Shown here: positions 10,301 to 18,276 of the stretch, piece by piece
Layout: every line of letters starts with the position of its first letter
Position numbering within the stretch: position 1 is the stretch's first letter
DNA from: Tunicatimonas pelagia
Lineage (GTDB): Bacteria; Bacteroidota; Bacteroidia; Cytophagales; Cyclobacteriaceae
DNA: 64,000 nucleotides
Assembly (NCBI RefSeq): GCF_030506325.1
Contig: NZ_CP120683.1
Location: 5,221,001 to 5,285,000 of the forward strand
Direction of reading: 5' to 3'
Made by a program: the position numbers and the translations under genes
Notes under the pieces: generated by a model
Database searches by the model: none
What the model saw: the letters and a program-made list of their open reading frames with translations, nothing else
Told to the model about the DNA's origin: nothing

Positions 10301-10782
10301 AGCGATGGAAAGAAAAGGTGACCGATGTACGCAACTGGTATTCTTTCGGAGCATCGGAGCGCAACCGCGAAACGGAGGAGGAGGTGAATTACTACAGCGA
10401 CAGCGGGGGCAAGTCCGGGGGGCAGAAGGAAAAACTTGCCTACACCGTACTAGCCTCGGCCTTGGCTTACCAGTACGGCATTCACGATGTGCAGAAAAGT
10501 GCTAAAGCCTTTCGGTTTGTGGTCATTGACGAAGCCTTCGGGCGAGGTTCGGACGAGAGTACTCGGTTTGGCCTGGAATTATTCAAGAAGATGAACCTGC
10601 AACTGCTGGTGGTGACTCCGCTCCAGAAAACGGGTATTATTCAGCACTACATCGACTTCGTTCACTTCGTAAGTAACCCTACCAAGATGAACAGCGAGGT
10701 GATTGACCTGACCAAGAAAGAATACCTGGAACGGAAGAAAGAGTATGATGAACAGCGGTTTAGTGCTTACATGGATGGTTAG
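7375..10782 (+). CDS. jetC: Wadjet subunit JetC (SMC/MukB-like ATPase)
   Basis: The 1135-residue protein is the motor of the complex. Walker A GDIGSGKST lies at residues 61-69. Two long Gln/Glu/Lys-rich coiled-coil arms (about 270-480 and 650-800) flank a globular hinge-like region (about 490-640). The ABC signature SGGKSGGQKEKL is at about 1010-1021, and Walker B VVIDEAFG at about 1049-1056 is followed by the D-loop GRGSDES. This is the head-arm-hinge-arm-head order of SMC proteins and the usual JetC length. It starts within the jetB stop. All ATPase motifs are intact, so this subunit looks functional. Confidence 0.94.
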   Translation: MSTTETAMLDVETGREAQRDTASVGYDHGYRLDALEVYNWGTFHRKIWAIQPSSKNALLTGDIGSGKSTLVDALTTLLVPHHRIVYNAAAGAQAKERSLRSYIRGEYRSVRASTSTQAKSVALREDGKNYSVLLARFTNTGLRERVTLAQVFWIEDHKEKKFFIVSRDRLTIKDHFTGFGSDLLQLKAQLRRQEHTQVFDAFKDYSARLRQHFGMSSEKTLQLFYQTVSMKSVDNLTTFVRSHMLDQTDTREQLLELQRNFENLQQAYESVLKARQQTDLLKPVIDEGKKYERIIDKIGQLENHRDALPSFMAEQRYRLLNEALVDIQQQQEEVSQQRQEKEQRLAQLSDQKEGVTKAYYQSGGNRIEDIKGEIKQAQQEKDRRAGRWDQYHRLTDMLQYPRADTPPLFESNQQQAQQALSDVRERKQQLLRERDDKVVHRNELWKQKEEEEQELHSLQQRQSQIPRQQIDMRQHLTEALGLRTEQLPFVGELLRVRPEEAAWEGAIERVLHGFALSLLVPDELYATVSQYVNNTNLRGRLVYYRTLADTGTPSIHPVADQSMLHKIDIKPDTPFEDWLEQTLEQRFNYLCADTVDQFRSLPRAITRQGLVKHGRARHEKDDRHAIDNRRFYVLGWSNQEKIGAMQKVVNQLKQDWQLAGDELATLEAATEELDQRAEAARDLLLFAEFNDINWSEVVHRIQALQEEMRSLEHSSDQLKQLKSEMDRLAEQITMQQREKEDLLTRQGALTSRRSDCERDMHDAQQRKDLISEEEKAANFPALKKLAGTATIRLSDLENVRQRMQTTIQKKLNKQTAERDSLGKRLGRLIHQFIQQFPAESVEITPSADSLPELRTLHRRLVRDDLPQHEARFRELLRKGTINDILLFKNKLEAASEEIEEKINLINDSLREIEYDPGTYIRLVPDKELDAEIRNFQTDLKNCLKNTLGQEDYYNEQKYVQVKQLLDRFRSEESAEKRWKEKVTDVRNWYSFGASERNRETEEEVNYYSDSGGKSGGQKEKLAYTVLASALAYQYGIHDVQKSAKAFRFVVIDEAFGRGSDESTRFGLELFKKMNLQLLVVTPLQKTGIIQHYIDFVHFVSNPTKMNSEVIDLTKKEYLERKKEYDEQRFSAYMDG

Positions 10783-10827
10783 CGACCTCCAATGACGATG
10801 GAATATGTTAAGACAATCAGGGGCTAA

Positions 10828-10873
10828 AGAGCTGAAGAACTGAATATTGGTGGTTTATTCAGCTTTTCAGTCC
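10828..10873 (+). promoter_or_regulatory. RNA hairpin in the jetC-jetD gap
   Basis: CTGAATA pairs with TATTCAG around a 9-nt loop, and the stem extends outward through GCTGAAGAA against CTTTTCAGT with two G-U pairs, giving about 15-16 paired positions. It fills the middle of the 117-bp gap before jetD, while the other Wadjet genes are overlapped or 28 bp apart. There is no T run after it, so an mRNA-processing or stabilising role is as likely as termination. Confidence 0.45.
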
Positions 10874-10899
10874 TATGTCGCGTTATACGATATTCACGA

Positions 10900-11025
10900 A
10901 TGATTAGTCCCGAAGATATTAAAAAGCAGGCAGTTCGCTGGTACACCCATTTTTTGCGCGCTGAATTGCGAGGGGAAGACTTATTTCCGAAGGAAGTTCG
11001 GTTTGCCAAAGTACAACCCGCTTAG
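10900..11025 (+). pseudogene. jetD: jetD N-terminal fragment, closed by an in-frame TAG at codon 42
   Basis: The ATG at 10900 opens MISPEDIKKQAVRWY, a characteristic DUF3322/JetD N-terminus. It runs through LRGEDLFPKEVRF and stops at TAG 11023-11025. The next codon, GTG at 11026, is in the same frame and continues the protein without loss (ASRFEEIHRGLL). The break is therefore a single nonsense codon, one substitution away from CAG, AAG or GAG, not a frameshift or deletion. Whether the two parts are rejoined by readthrough or re-initiation cannot be told from the sequence. Confidence 0.75.
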
Positions 11026-12072
11026 GTGGCTTCCCGCTTCGAAGAAATTCATCGCGGACTGCTTCGGCTTCGGCAACACAGCAAAGAAGAAACCGGAGCG
11101 GGCTACTCAGTATGGTGGGAAGAAGTTAATAGTCATAGCATCGGAAAAAACCTGTTTCCCGCTAGCATCTGGATTCAGAGAAAGGTCGACTATCTCGCGT
11201 TGCTCTCTCCTGAATTGCAGGAGCATTATCGGCGATTCACCTTAGCTTCGGCTCAGTTACTACGGGAGTTTCCCCAACTGGAAGAGTGGGTTTCCAATCA
11301 AGTACGTCGGGTGGGCGATTACGGACCGCAGTGGCCCGACTTGATAAAAGTTTGTCAGTGGTTTGTACACCATCACCGGAGAGACTATTACTACATTCGG
11401 GAGCTGCCGATAGCGGTTCCCACTAAGTTTATTGAGCAGCATAAGCCCATTTTGAGCGAACTGCTTCTCCAGCTACTGCCCGCCGAGCAAGTTGACGCTA
11501 CCTTCGGGGGTAATCGGGAACACAACTTTGAGAAACGCTTTGGGCTAAAGTACGACGAAACCCTGGTACGTCTTCGGTTTCTAGACCCTGCGTTGGCGGA
11601 TGGTATTGATGATATGGCTATTCGTCATACCACTTTGGCGAATCATCCATTTGGCGGAACGAAGGTTATCATCACCGAAAACAAAATGAATTTTCTGACT
11701 CTGCCACCCCTACCTCAAACCATTGCTTTGTGGGGTGGGGGCTTTCAGGTGCATTTGCTGAGAACAGCTCGGTGGCTCAGAAACCGACAACTATATTATT
11801 GGGGTGATTTGGATACCCACGGGTTGTCCATCTTATCACAACTTCGTCAGCAATTCGGCCACGCTGAAAGCCTGATGATGGACAGAACTACTTTTGACCA
11901 ATTTTATACCGACGATCAGGCACCGCCCATTCCGCAGGTAAATATTGACAACTTGCATGATGATGAACGAGCATTGTTCTACTACCTGAAAAAGGGCAAT
12001 CTTCGGTTAGAGCAGGAAAAAATACCGCAGTGGTACGTACAACAGCAATTGGAAAGCGTAATAGACCAGTAA
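11026..12072 (+). CDS. jetD: Wadjet nuclease subunit JetD (DUF3322 + DUF2220 TOPRIM), 5'-interrupted
   Basis: This is the main open frame of jetD, beginning with GTG immediately after the in-frame TAG. It holds the rest of DUF3322 (GYSVWWEEV, FPASIWIQRKVDYL) and the DUF2220/TOPRIM nuclease domain: catalytic Glu in VIITENKMNFL and the acidic motif YYWGDLDTHG, followed by the C-terminal helical region. JetD is the topoisomerase VI-like subunit that cuts plasmid DNA once the JetABC motor has extruded it. The catalytic part is intact. Only the first 41 residues, which belong to an arm domain, are separated. The protein may be made from GTG 11026, by readthrough from 10900, or not at all. Confidence 0.85.
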   Translation: MASRFEEIHRGLLRLRQHSKEETGAGYSVWWEEVNSHSIGKNLFPASIWIQRKVDYLALLSPELQEHYRRFTLASAQLLREFPQLEEWVSNQVRRVGDYGPQWPDLIKVCQWFVHHHRRDYYYIRELPIAVPTKFIEQHKPILSELLLQLLPAEQVDATFGGNREHNFEKRFGLKYDETLVRLRFLDPALADGIDDMAIRHTTLANHPFGGTKVIITENKMNFLTLPPLPQTIALWGGGFQVHLLRTARWLRNRQLYYWGDLDTHGLSILSQLRQQFGHAESLMMDRTTFDQFYTDDQAPPIPQVNIDNLHDDERALFYYLKKGNLRLEQEKIPQWYVQQQLESVIDQ

Positions 12073-12192
12073 GTAGCTAACCTTGCCACTCGTCATCGTA
12101 TACCACCGTTTATCCTAATTCTCAAGTACTAATCGAGTGGTTAGCGTAAATAGCGAATAGAAAGAATAATTTTCCACTCGTATGTTGAAGCT

Positions 12193-13590
12193 ATGAAAAC
12201 GCTAACCATTTTATTTTTATTAATGAATCCATTTATTCTCCAAGCCCAGTCAATTGTTGGCACGTGGCAAGGAGTGTTGGATGTGCAGGGCACTTCACTC
12301 CGTATTGTTTTTCATATTGAAGAAGCCGATGGAACATTTACTACGAAAATGGATAGTCCTGATCAGGGTGCTACTAACATTGCTACTTCAGAAACTACTT
12401 TTGCCGACAATCAACTAACGATTAAAGCTGCCCAATTGGGGATGATTTACGAAGGTAATTTGGAAAACGATAGTACCGTAGCCGGAACCTTCACGCAAGG
12501 GGGAATGGCTATGCCTCTTACGCTAAAGCGAGGTGGCAGTAAAGAGGAAGCTGTGGTTCGTCCCCAAGATCCTACCGGGTTCCCGTATCGGCAGGAGGAA
12601 ATCTATTTTACGAATGCCGAAGGGCACAAATTGGCGGGTACGCTGACTATCCCTAAGGGTAAATCGTTTGATAAAGCTGTAGTACTTATTTCCGGTTCGG
12701 GTCCGCAGAACCGTAACGAAGAATTGGGCCCAATGAATCATCGCCCCTTTCTGGTGCTCTCCGATTATTTCACCCGGCGGGGTATTGCCGTACTACGCTA
12801 CGACGACCGCGGTGTGGCCGAGTCAGAAGGAGATTTTGCTTCGGCTACTTCTGCGGATTTTGCCGAAGATGTCCAGGCAGCGGTAGCATTTCTACAACAA
12901 CACCCCGCAACCACGGGCAAAAGTATCGGACTAGTGGGGCATAGCGAAGGTGGTATGATTGCCCCAATGGTAGTCAGTGAGAATGAAGGTGTAGGCTTCA
13001 TCGTGCTGCTGGCCGGTCCGGGAATCCCCATCATAGAGTTGCTTAAGTTACAATCGGAACACGCATCACGGGCAGCCGGGGCAACTTCCGAAGCTCAAGA
13101 AGCGAACGCAAAAGCACTGGGTGCAGCTCACGAATATTTACTGGCTAATGCAACAACGAACAGGAATAGCCTACGTGATGGTTTGACGGCGGTGCTGGAA
13201 GAATATTGGACAGTGATGCCCGAAGAGACTAAGCAAAGCATCAGCGATAAATCAGCGTTCTTTGAGCGACAAGTGAAGACCTTAACCAGTGATTGGTTTC
13301 GGTATTTCTTAGCGTTTGATCCATCGGAATACTTACAGCAGGTGCGTTGTCCGGTTTTGGCGATTAACGGAGCCTTAGACGTGCAGGTAACCGCTGATGA
13401 GAACCTAGCGGGCATTGAAGCCGCCCTACGAAAAGGGGGAAACCAAAATGTGACTATCCAAAAGATTGAAAATCAAAACCACTTATTTCAAACGGCTACT
13501 ACCGGAGCTGTTGCGGAGTACGGGAAGATTGAAGAAACCTTCAACGAAAACACCATGAACCTAATTATTGACTGGATACAGGCACTATGA
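12193..13590 (+). CDS. Exported alpha/beta hydrolase (serine hydrolase)
   Basis: The 465-residue protein has a signal peptide (residues 1-19, ending LQA-Q), an N-terminal lipocalin-like beta domain (SIVGTWQGVLDVQG to about 115), and an alpha/beta hydrolase domain. The nucleophile elbow is GHSEGG with Ser251. The acid is likely the Asp of NGALDVQV (about 395) and the base the His of NQNHLFQ (about 432). This N-terminal/hydrolase pairing is common in Bacteroidota periplasmic esterases or peptidases of unknown substrate. The stop overlaps the start of the sensor kinase by ATGATGG, so the three genes from 12193 to 15319 appear co-transcribed. Confidence 0.88.
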   Translation: MKTLTILFLLMNPFILQAQSIVGTWQGVLDVQGTSLRIVFHIEEADGTFTTKMDSPDQGATNIATSETTFADNQLTIKAAQLGMIYEGNLENDSTVAGTFTQGGMAMPLTLKRGGSKEEAVVRPQDPTGFPYRQEEIYFTNAEGHKLAGTLTIPKGKSFDKAVVLISGSGPQNRNEELGPMNHRPFLVLSDYFTRRGIAVLRYDDRGVAESEGDFASATSADFAEDVQAAVAFLQQHPATTGKSIGLVGHSEGGMIAPMVVSENEGVGFIVLLAGPGIPIIELLKLQSEHASRAAGATSEAQEANAKALGAAHEYLLANATTNRNSLRDGLTAVLEEYWTVMPEETKQSISDKSAFFERQVKTLTSDWFRYFLAFDPSEYLQQVRCPVLAINGALDVQVTADENLAGIEAALRKGGNQNVTIQKIENQNHLFQTATTGAVAEYGKIEETFNENTMNLIIDWIQAL

Positions 13591-14624
13591 TGGCTACCTC
13601 GGAACGTAATTTCTGGGTGGCACAGTCAGTGGGTTGGTCACTGGTGGGTATCACCAATCTACTGGTTCAATTATCATTGCCACTGCCCCCTACTGTGCGT
13701 TTGTTAAATACGCTGCTGCCTATCATGGGTGGTCTGGCGATTACTACCGTAATTCGGCTTATTGCTCGGCGATACCGTAGTTATTGGCAAAATTGGAAGG
13801 GAAGTAAGATGATTGGGCTTCTGCTAGGTGCTTCAGTTATCAGTACGCTACTCTTCACACTGCTGATTATAGTTGCTTTCCGGATATTCTTCGGAAGCTT
13901 TTTGCCGCAGGTAATCATACTAAGCAACTTTTTTATATTCTTCGCTATCTTTTTAGGTTGGAGCACTATCTATCTGCTCGTTCACTACATTAATCGCTGG
14001 CACACAACGGAAGTAGAGAAATGGCAACTGGCCAGCGAGGTAAAAGATGCCCAACTGAGCTTGCTAAAATCGCAGATTAATCCTCACTTCGTATTCAATG
14101 CTATCAATAATATCCGCCCATTAATTTTAGAAGACCCGCACCGCGCCCGCGATATGCTACTGCACTTTTCCGAACTACTCCGCTACGCTCTCAATTACTC
14201 CGAGCGTGACATGGTTTCGCTGGGGCAAGAAGTAGATGTGGTTAAGCAATACCTGGCGCTGGCAGCTTTGCAATACGAAGAGAAACTGCAATTTCAAATT
14301 GAAGTTAACGAGTGTTTGTCTGCCTACGAAATTCCGCTGATGCTGCTACAGTTATTGGTGGAAAATGCAATCAAACACGGCATCTCCCAGCATCCTGAGG
14401 GGGGCGAAGTACATATTTCGGCACAAAATACTGACCAGATGCTACACCTCTGCGTTAAAAACAGCGGAAGCCTGACCGTTTCCTCCACCATAGATGAAAA
14501 AACTGGAATCGGGTTACCCAATATTGAGAAGCGACTGCGATTAATTTATAACCACAAAGCCCATTTTTCTATTCGCGAGGAGCCGGGATGGGTGACGGCC
14601 TCAGTACAAATCCCAATTTTATGA
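13587..14624 (+). CDS. LytS/YesM-type sensor histidine kinase
   Basis: The 345-residue protein has four N-terminal membrane helices (about 10-140), a short coil, then the HisKA-type domain of the LytS family. The phosphoacceptor box is SQINPHFVFNAINNIRP, the N-box LLVENAIKHGI, and the ATP-lid box TGIGLPNIEKRL. No extracellular sensor domain is seen, so the signal is probably sensed in the membrane. It overlaps the hydrolase before it and, through an ATGA, the LytTR regulator after it, so it is the cognate partner of the latter. An alternative start lies one codon later (13590). Confidence 0.93.
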   Translation: MMATSERNFWVAQSVGWSLVGITNLLVQLSLPLPPTVRLLNTLLPIMGGLAITTVIRLIARRYRSYWQNWKGSKMIGLLLGASVISTLLFTLLIIVAFRIFFGSFLPQVIILSNFFIFFAIFLGWSTIYLLVHYINRWHTTEVEKWQLASEVKDAQLSLLKSQINPHFVFNAINNIRPLILEDPHRARDMLLHFSELLRYALNYSERDMVSLGQEVDVVKQYLALAALQYEEKLQFQIEVNECLSAYEIPLMLLQLLVENAIKHGISQHPEGGEVHISAQNTDQMLHLCVKNSGSLTVSSTIDEKTGIGLPNIEKRLRLIYNHKAHFSIREEPGWVTASVQIPIL

Positions 14625-15319
14625 ACTGTTTGGTAGTAGAAGATTCCCGATTGGCCCGCCAAGAATTGGCGCATCAGCTCTCGGCTACGCAGGCTTTTGG
14701 CGAAATCCGAGCTGTAGCCAATGCTGACGAAGCACTAGCGGCTATTGCCGATTCAGCCCCCGATGTGATTTTTCTGGATATTCACTTGCCGGGTAAAAAC
14801 GGCTTTGAGCTATTGGAAACCCTAGATTTAGTGCCGCGTGTTATTTTTACGACGGCTTACGACCAGTACGCTATCCGCTCGTTTGAGCACAATACTATCG
14901 ACTATCTGCTCAAGCCAATTAGCCCGGAGCGTCTCCGGCAGGCTGTCGGGAAACTGCAATCAACTCAGCTTTCCAAGGAAGTTAAGTCCTTAGAAAATAA
15001 GGTATTTGTTCGGGATGGTGAACGTTGTTGGTTTGTCCCGTTGGGCGAAATTCGCCTATTTGAGTCAGTAGGCAACTACGCCCGAGTCCATTTTGATGAA
15101 CATTCGCCACTCATTCAGAAATCGCTTAGTGCGTTAGAATCCGTATTGGACGAGCGTACTTTTTATCGGGCCAACCGCCAGCAGATTATCAATCTCACTT
15201 ACGTAAAATCAATTGATGCTTGGTTTAGCGATACACTCAAAGTTACATTACAAACCGGCGAAGAGATAGAAGTATCGCGACGACAATCAGCGCGACTCAA
15301 AAAGCTGTTTAGCTTGTAA
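14621..15319 (+). CDS. LytTR-family response regulator
   Basis: The start at 14621 (232 residues, MNCLVVEDSRLAR) is chosen because it overlaps the kinase stop in ATGA and puts the receiver domain at the N-terminus; an in-frame ATG at 14588 is less likely. The receiver has the acidic pair at Glu7/Asp8, phospho-acceptor Asp53 (IFLDIHLPG) and Lys in YLLKPISP. The C-terminal LytTR DNA-binding domain (about 130-232) includes FVRDGERCWF and FYRANRQQIINL. It presumably regulates from direct-repeat sites in response to the adjacent kinase; the targets are unknown. Confidence 0.93.
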   Translation: MNCLVVEDSRLARQELAHQLSATQAFGEIRAVANADEALAAIADSAPDVIFLDIHLPGKNGFELLETLDLVPRVIFTTAYDQYAIRSFEHNTIDYLLKPISPERLRQAVGKLQSTQLSKEVKSLENKVFVRDGERCWFVPLGEIRLFESVGNYARVHFDEHSPLIQKSLSALESVLDERTFYRANRQQIINLTYVKSIDAWFSDTLKVTLQTGEEIEVSRRQSARLKKLFSL

Positions 15320-15325
15320 TTTGCA

Positions 15326-15360
15326 CTAATGAAAAGTGGATAATTGACAATTGATAGGTA
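15326..15360. repeat. Heptad-period intergenic repeat (5 units)
   Basis: Five consecutive 7-bp units follow the LytTR gene, including ATAATTG and ACAATTG side by side, then ATAGGTA. The 7-bp register holds across the whole stretch. It belongs to the same class as the arrays at 22.6, 31.0, 49.4 and 56.1 kb. Confidence 0.55.
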
Positions 15361-15422
15361 TTTAAACTAGAGATTCAGTTCTATTTTTATTGAAACTAAA
15401 GTGGTCTGATAACAAATAAAGA

Positions 15423-15446
15423 AAGCTGCCGAAGCAGCTTGCAATG
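15423..15446 (-). terminator. Intrinsic terminator with UUCG tetraloop
   Basis: Read on the minus strand, AAGCTGC pairs perfectly with GCAGCTT around TTCG (plus-strand 15423-15440), and a T-rich tract (TCTTTATTT) follows toward 15410. It lies 26 bp beyond the stop of the minus-strand lipoprotein gene. The UUCG loop is a classic stabilising tetraloop. Confidence 0.75.
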
Positions 15447-15465
15447 TTATTGTGAAGCCTAGCTT

Positions 15466-16002
15466 TTATTCCGTTTGGCTATTACAAAGCGTAATATCTT
15501 TTACCGAGCCAACATCAGCCATACTATAGTTGGTACCAATATTAGTCGCCCCCAGAAGCACGTCTTTCAATGCACCTTCTTCCTCAAAGTGTACTTTAAT
15601 GCTCCCGTCCATGTCTATTAACTGGTCGTAGGTAATAGTGGTACCATCGGCTAGCTGAGTAAGGTGAGTTAAACTTTGACTACGGTTGTTACCTGCATCT
15701 TCTAAGTTACTTAGAAACTCTGCTACCAAACCATCGTCTTGAAGACTGCCGTAGTGCAGGTGGACTGGATGTATCGCACCATTAAGCGTACCTTCCATCA
15801 GTAATTGAATTTCTACCGATTTATCAGTTCGTTCTCTCACGGTGATAGAGCCAGAAGTAGTAGTTTCCAGATAAGAACCTTCCAGCAAGTTGTACTGGGT
15901 TTCTCTTCCAGTATAAACAGAGCTTTCCTCACCTTCATTATTGCAAGCACCTAAGATTCCGCCTACAACCAAAAACATTACAGATAAGTTAACCAGACGC
16001 AT
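15466..16002 (-). CDS. Small lipoprotein, CHRD-like, function unknown
   Basis: The 178-residue protein has a lipoprotein signal peptide with lipobox L17-G-A-C20 and an acidic linker after the cysteine. The mature part is beta-rich and contains HPVHLHYG, an His-x-x-His-x-His-like patch reminiscent of CHRD or Cu/Zn superoxide dismutase-like folds, and later YDQLIDMDGSIKVHF. I do not recognise the exact family; the CHRD resemblance is by motif only. It stands alone, divergent from the ABC exporter, with its own terminator at 15423. Confidence 0.75.
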   Translation of the reverse strand: MRLVNLSVMFLVVGGILGACNNEGEESSVYTGRETQYNLLEGSYLETTTSGSITVRERTDKSVEIQLLMEGTLNGAIHPVHLHYGSLQDDGLVAEFLSNLEDAGNNRSQSLTHLTQLADGTTITYDQLIDMDGSIKVHFEEEGALKDVLLGATNIGTNYSMADVGSVKDITLCNSQTE

Positions 16003-16164
16003 ACGATGAATAATTTTGATCTATTGAAGTTACGAAAAAATAGCGGCATCTACTTTGTTACATTACTATAAAGTTATAACCAAAGATTTAGTATATAATA
16101 CTCAATTTAATTCAATATTCGCGTAAAAGTACTATTTTTTGCACTTTTGTAATAAAAATTTTTC

Positions 16165-16989
16165 ATGTCGGCAGAAGTTATCAAAATAAAACCAACCAGC
16201 GGTTGGAAAGTAATCGACGTAGGCGAACTGTGGCAGTACCGTGATTTGCTGTATTTCTTAACCATTCGAGGAATCAAAGCGAAGTACGCCCAATCAGTGC
16301 TCGGAGTGGGTTGGGCAATTATCCAGCCATTAGTACAAACATTGGTTTTCACGGTCATCTTCGGAAACTTAGCGAAGATTGGCTCCGACGGTATTCCCTA
16401 CCTACTGTTCAGTTTTGTGGCAATGGTACCCTGGAACTATTTCAGCAGTATCTTAACCGAAAGTACCGACTCACTCGTCAAGAACCGGAAGATGCTGAGC
16501 AAGGTCTATTTTCCTCGGATGGTCTTACCCGTTTCGTCAGTGTTCTCTAAACTACTCGATTTCTTCATTGCCTTTATTGTACTGATTGGCTTGCTAGTCT
16601 ATTATAAATTCATTCCTACGACTAATATCGTCTACTTTCCAATGCTTCTGCTGATTCTCGTTCTGACATCATTGGGTATCGGAATGATATTTTCTGCCAT
16701 GGCCGTGCAGTACCGTGACGTAAAATACGCTATGTCGTTTTTGGTTCGACTATTGATCTACAGTGCCCCGGTGGTGTATTCCATCAGCATTATCCCGGCG
16801 GAATACGTGTACTTCTACGCCCTTAACCCAATGGTGGGAGTGATTGAAGGAATGCGGGCCGCTTTTCTGGGAACCAAAGCCATGCCCTGGGATTTGATTG
16901 GGATTGGTGGGGCAGTGTCGGTAGTACTGTTTTTATTTGGTGCGTTTTACTTCCGACGAATGGAGAAGGCCTTCGCCGATATTGCCTAA
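16165..16989 (+). CDS. ABC-2 type polysaccharide exporter permease (Wzm/KpsM-like)
   Basis: The 274-residue protein has six predicted membrane helices and the conserved N-terminus of O-antigen/capsule exporters (YRDLLYFLTIRGIKAKYAQS, then GVGWAIIQPL). The stretch KNRKMLSKVYFPRMVLP between helices is also typical of this permease family. It should form the membrane channel that moves an undecaprenyl-linked glycan across the inner membrane, with the ATPase encoded 6 bp downstream. It opens the surface-glycan locus. The 162-bp upstream gap is AT-rich and divergent, and should hold its promoter. Confidence 0.93.
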   Translation: MSAEVIKIKPTSGWKVIDVGELWQYRDLLYFLTIRGIKAKYAQSVLGVGWAIIQPLVQTLVFTVIFGNLAKIGSDGIPYLLFSFVAMVPWNYFSSILTESTDSLVKNRKMLSKVYFPRMVLPVSSVFSKLLDFFIAFIVLIGLLVYYKFIPTTNIVYFPMLLLILVLTSLGIGMIFSAMAVQYRDVKYAMSFLVRLLIYSAPVVYSISIIPAEYVYFYALNPMVGVIEGMRAAFLGTKAMPWDLIGIGGAVSVVLFLFGAFYFRRMEKAFADIA

Positions 16990-16995
16990 TTATCT

Positions 16996-18276
16996 ATGAG
17001 AGACGCAGCCATTAGTGCCCAGAATATTTCCAAACGCTACCGAATAGGCTTGCGAGAACGGGCTGATACCCTAGCCGGACGGATCAAACAAACGCTTGCA
17101 TATCCCATTCGTAACCTGCGAAATATTGCTAAACTCAACTCTTTTGATGAAAGTGATAGCGACCGCTCTATATTCTGGGCACTGCGCGACATTGACTTCA
17201 GTGTGAAGCCGGGCGATGTACTTGGTATCATTGGTCACAATGGAGCGGGAAAGAGCACCTTACTAAAAATCCTTAGTCGGATTACTGAACCTACTACCGG
17301 AGAGATTGAGATCCGGGGACGGGTTTCTTCGCTACTGGAGGTCGGCACTGGTTTTCATGAAGAGCTAACCGGACACGACAATGTGTACATGAACGGCACC
17401 ATTCTGGGTATGACCAAGTGGGAGATTGATAGCAAAATGGAGCAGATTGTAGACTTTGCTGGAGTTGAGCAATATATCCACACTCCGGTGAAGTTCTACT
17501 CGTCCGGGATGCGCGTTCGCCTCGCTTTTTCGGTGGCTGCCCACCTCGATCCCGAAATTCTGATTATTGACGAAGTACTAGCCGTAGGCGACCTAGGTTT
17601 TCAACAAAAGTGCCTAGGTAAAATGGACGAGGTAAGTCGCAGCGGGCGGACAATTTTATTTGTAAGTCATAATATGGGTGCGGTAGAAGGACTGTGTACC
17701 CGGGCTATGTTACTGGACAAAGGACGAATTGCGTACGATGGTGGAGTAACCGAAGCCATTGACCTCTACCGTGATGCTACGCTGAGCAAAGCCGACGAGC
17801 AAGAACTCGCCCAACGAACTGATCGTGACGGAGTGGGAAATTTCAAATTCACCCACGTAGTACTCAACGGTGGTGATGTGGTACTGACCGATCGCCCATT
17901 GAAGATTGATCTGTACTACCAGGTCAAAGAAACCCTTCAGAATTTGCAGCTAGTCATTAAAATCAGTCGAAACTACCGGGAGATTGTGATGACGATTGAC
18001 TCTAAAGCCCAGGGCGTAATAATTGATGTCGAAAAAGGCGAGGGCATGATCTCAGTAAAAGTGCCTAATTTGCCATTGCTACCGTACCAGTACGTAATTG
18101 ACCTGTGGTCAGGTATTAGTGGCGGAGTAGAAGATCGAATATTTAATGCAGCGAAAATGCTAGTGGAGGAACGCGATATTTATGGTACCGGAAATATTCC
18201 TAACGCCAAAAAACACGGTCTACTGGTAGCACCTAAGTGCGAGTGGGTAGCTCAAGAAATTTCAGTTAACTCATGA
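16996..18276 (+). CDS. ABC polysaccharide exporter ATPase with C-terminal glycan-binding domain (Wzt-like)
   Basis: The 426-residue protein has Walker A GHNGAGKST (80-88), the signature YSSGMRVRLAFSVA, and Walker B ILIIDEVLAVGD. An insertion before Walker A (about 20-60) is typical of O-antigen exporters. The C-terminal ~160 residues (from about 265) form a beta-rich Wzt-C-like domain, which in Wzt homologues recognises the modified non-reducing end of the glycan before export. That points to a chain capped by a specific modification, plausibly sulfate given the neighbours. The stop overlaps the next gene (ATGA). Confidence 0.93.
   Translation: MRDAAISAQNISKRYRIGLRERADTLAGRIKQTLAYPIRNLRNIAKLNSFDESDSDRSIFWALRDIDFSVKPGDVLGIIGHNGAGKSTLLKILSRITEPTTGEIEIRGRVSSLLEVGTGFHEELTGHDNVYMNGTILGMTKWEIDSKMEQIVDFAGVEQYIHTPVKFYSSGMRVRLAFSVAAHLDPEILIIDEVLAVGDLGFQQKCLGKMDEVSRSGRTILFVSHNMGAVEGLCTRAMLLDKGRIAYDGGVTEAIDLYRDATLSKADEQELAQRTDRDGVGNFKFTHVVLNGGDVVLTDRPLKIDLYYQVKETLQNLQLVIKISRNYREIVMTIDSKAQGVIIDVEKGEGMISVKVPNLPLLPYQYVIDLWSGISGGVEDRIFNAAKMLVEERDIYGTGNIPNAKKHGLLVAPKCEWVAQEISVNS

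Noticed and set aside
7375-10782. JetC as SbcC or a repair ATPase
   Set aside because: The linkage with DUF3375, DUF4194 and DUF3322/2220 genes identifies it as Wadjet JetC.
12523-13415. Several minus-strand frames inside the hydrolase gene and similar long antisense frames elsewhere (for example 8610-8981, 42658-43044)
   Set aside because: They are antisense shadows of well-supported genes, with no motifs of their own.
15423-15440. UUCG hairpin as terminator of the LytTR gene on the plus strand
   Set aside because: The plus strand has no T run after the stem; the T-rich tract is on the minus-strand side, so it serves the lipoprotein gene.
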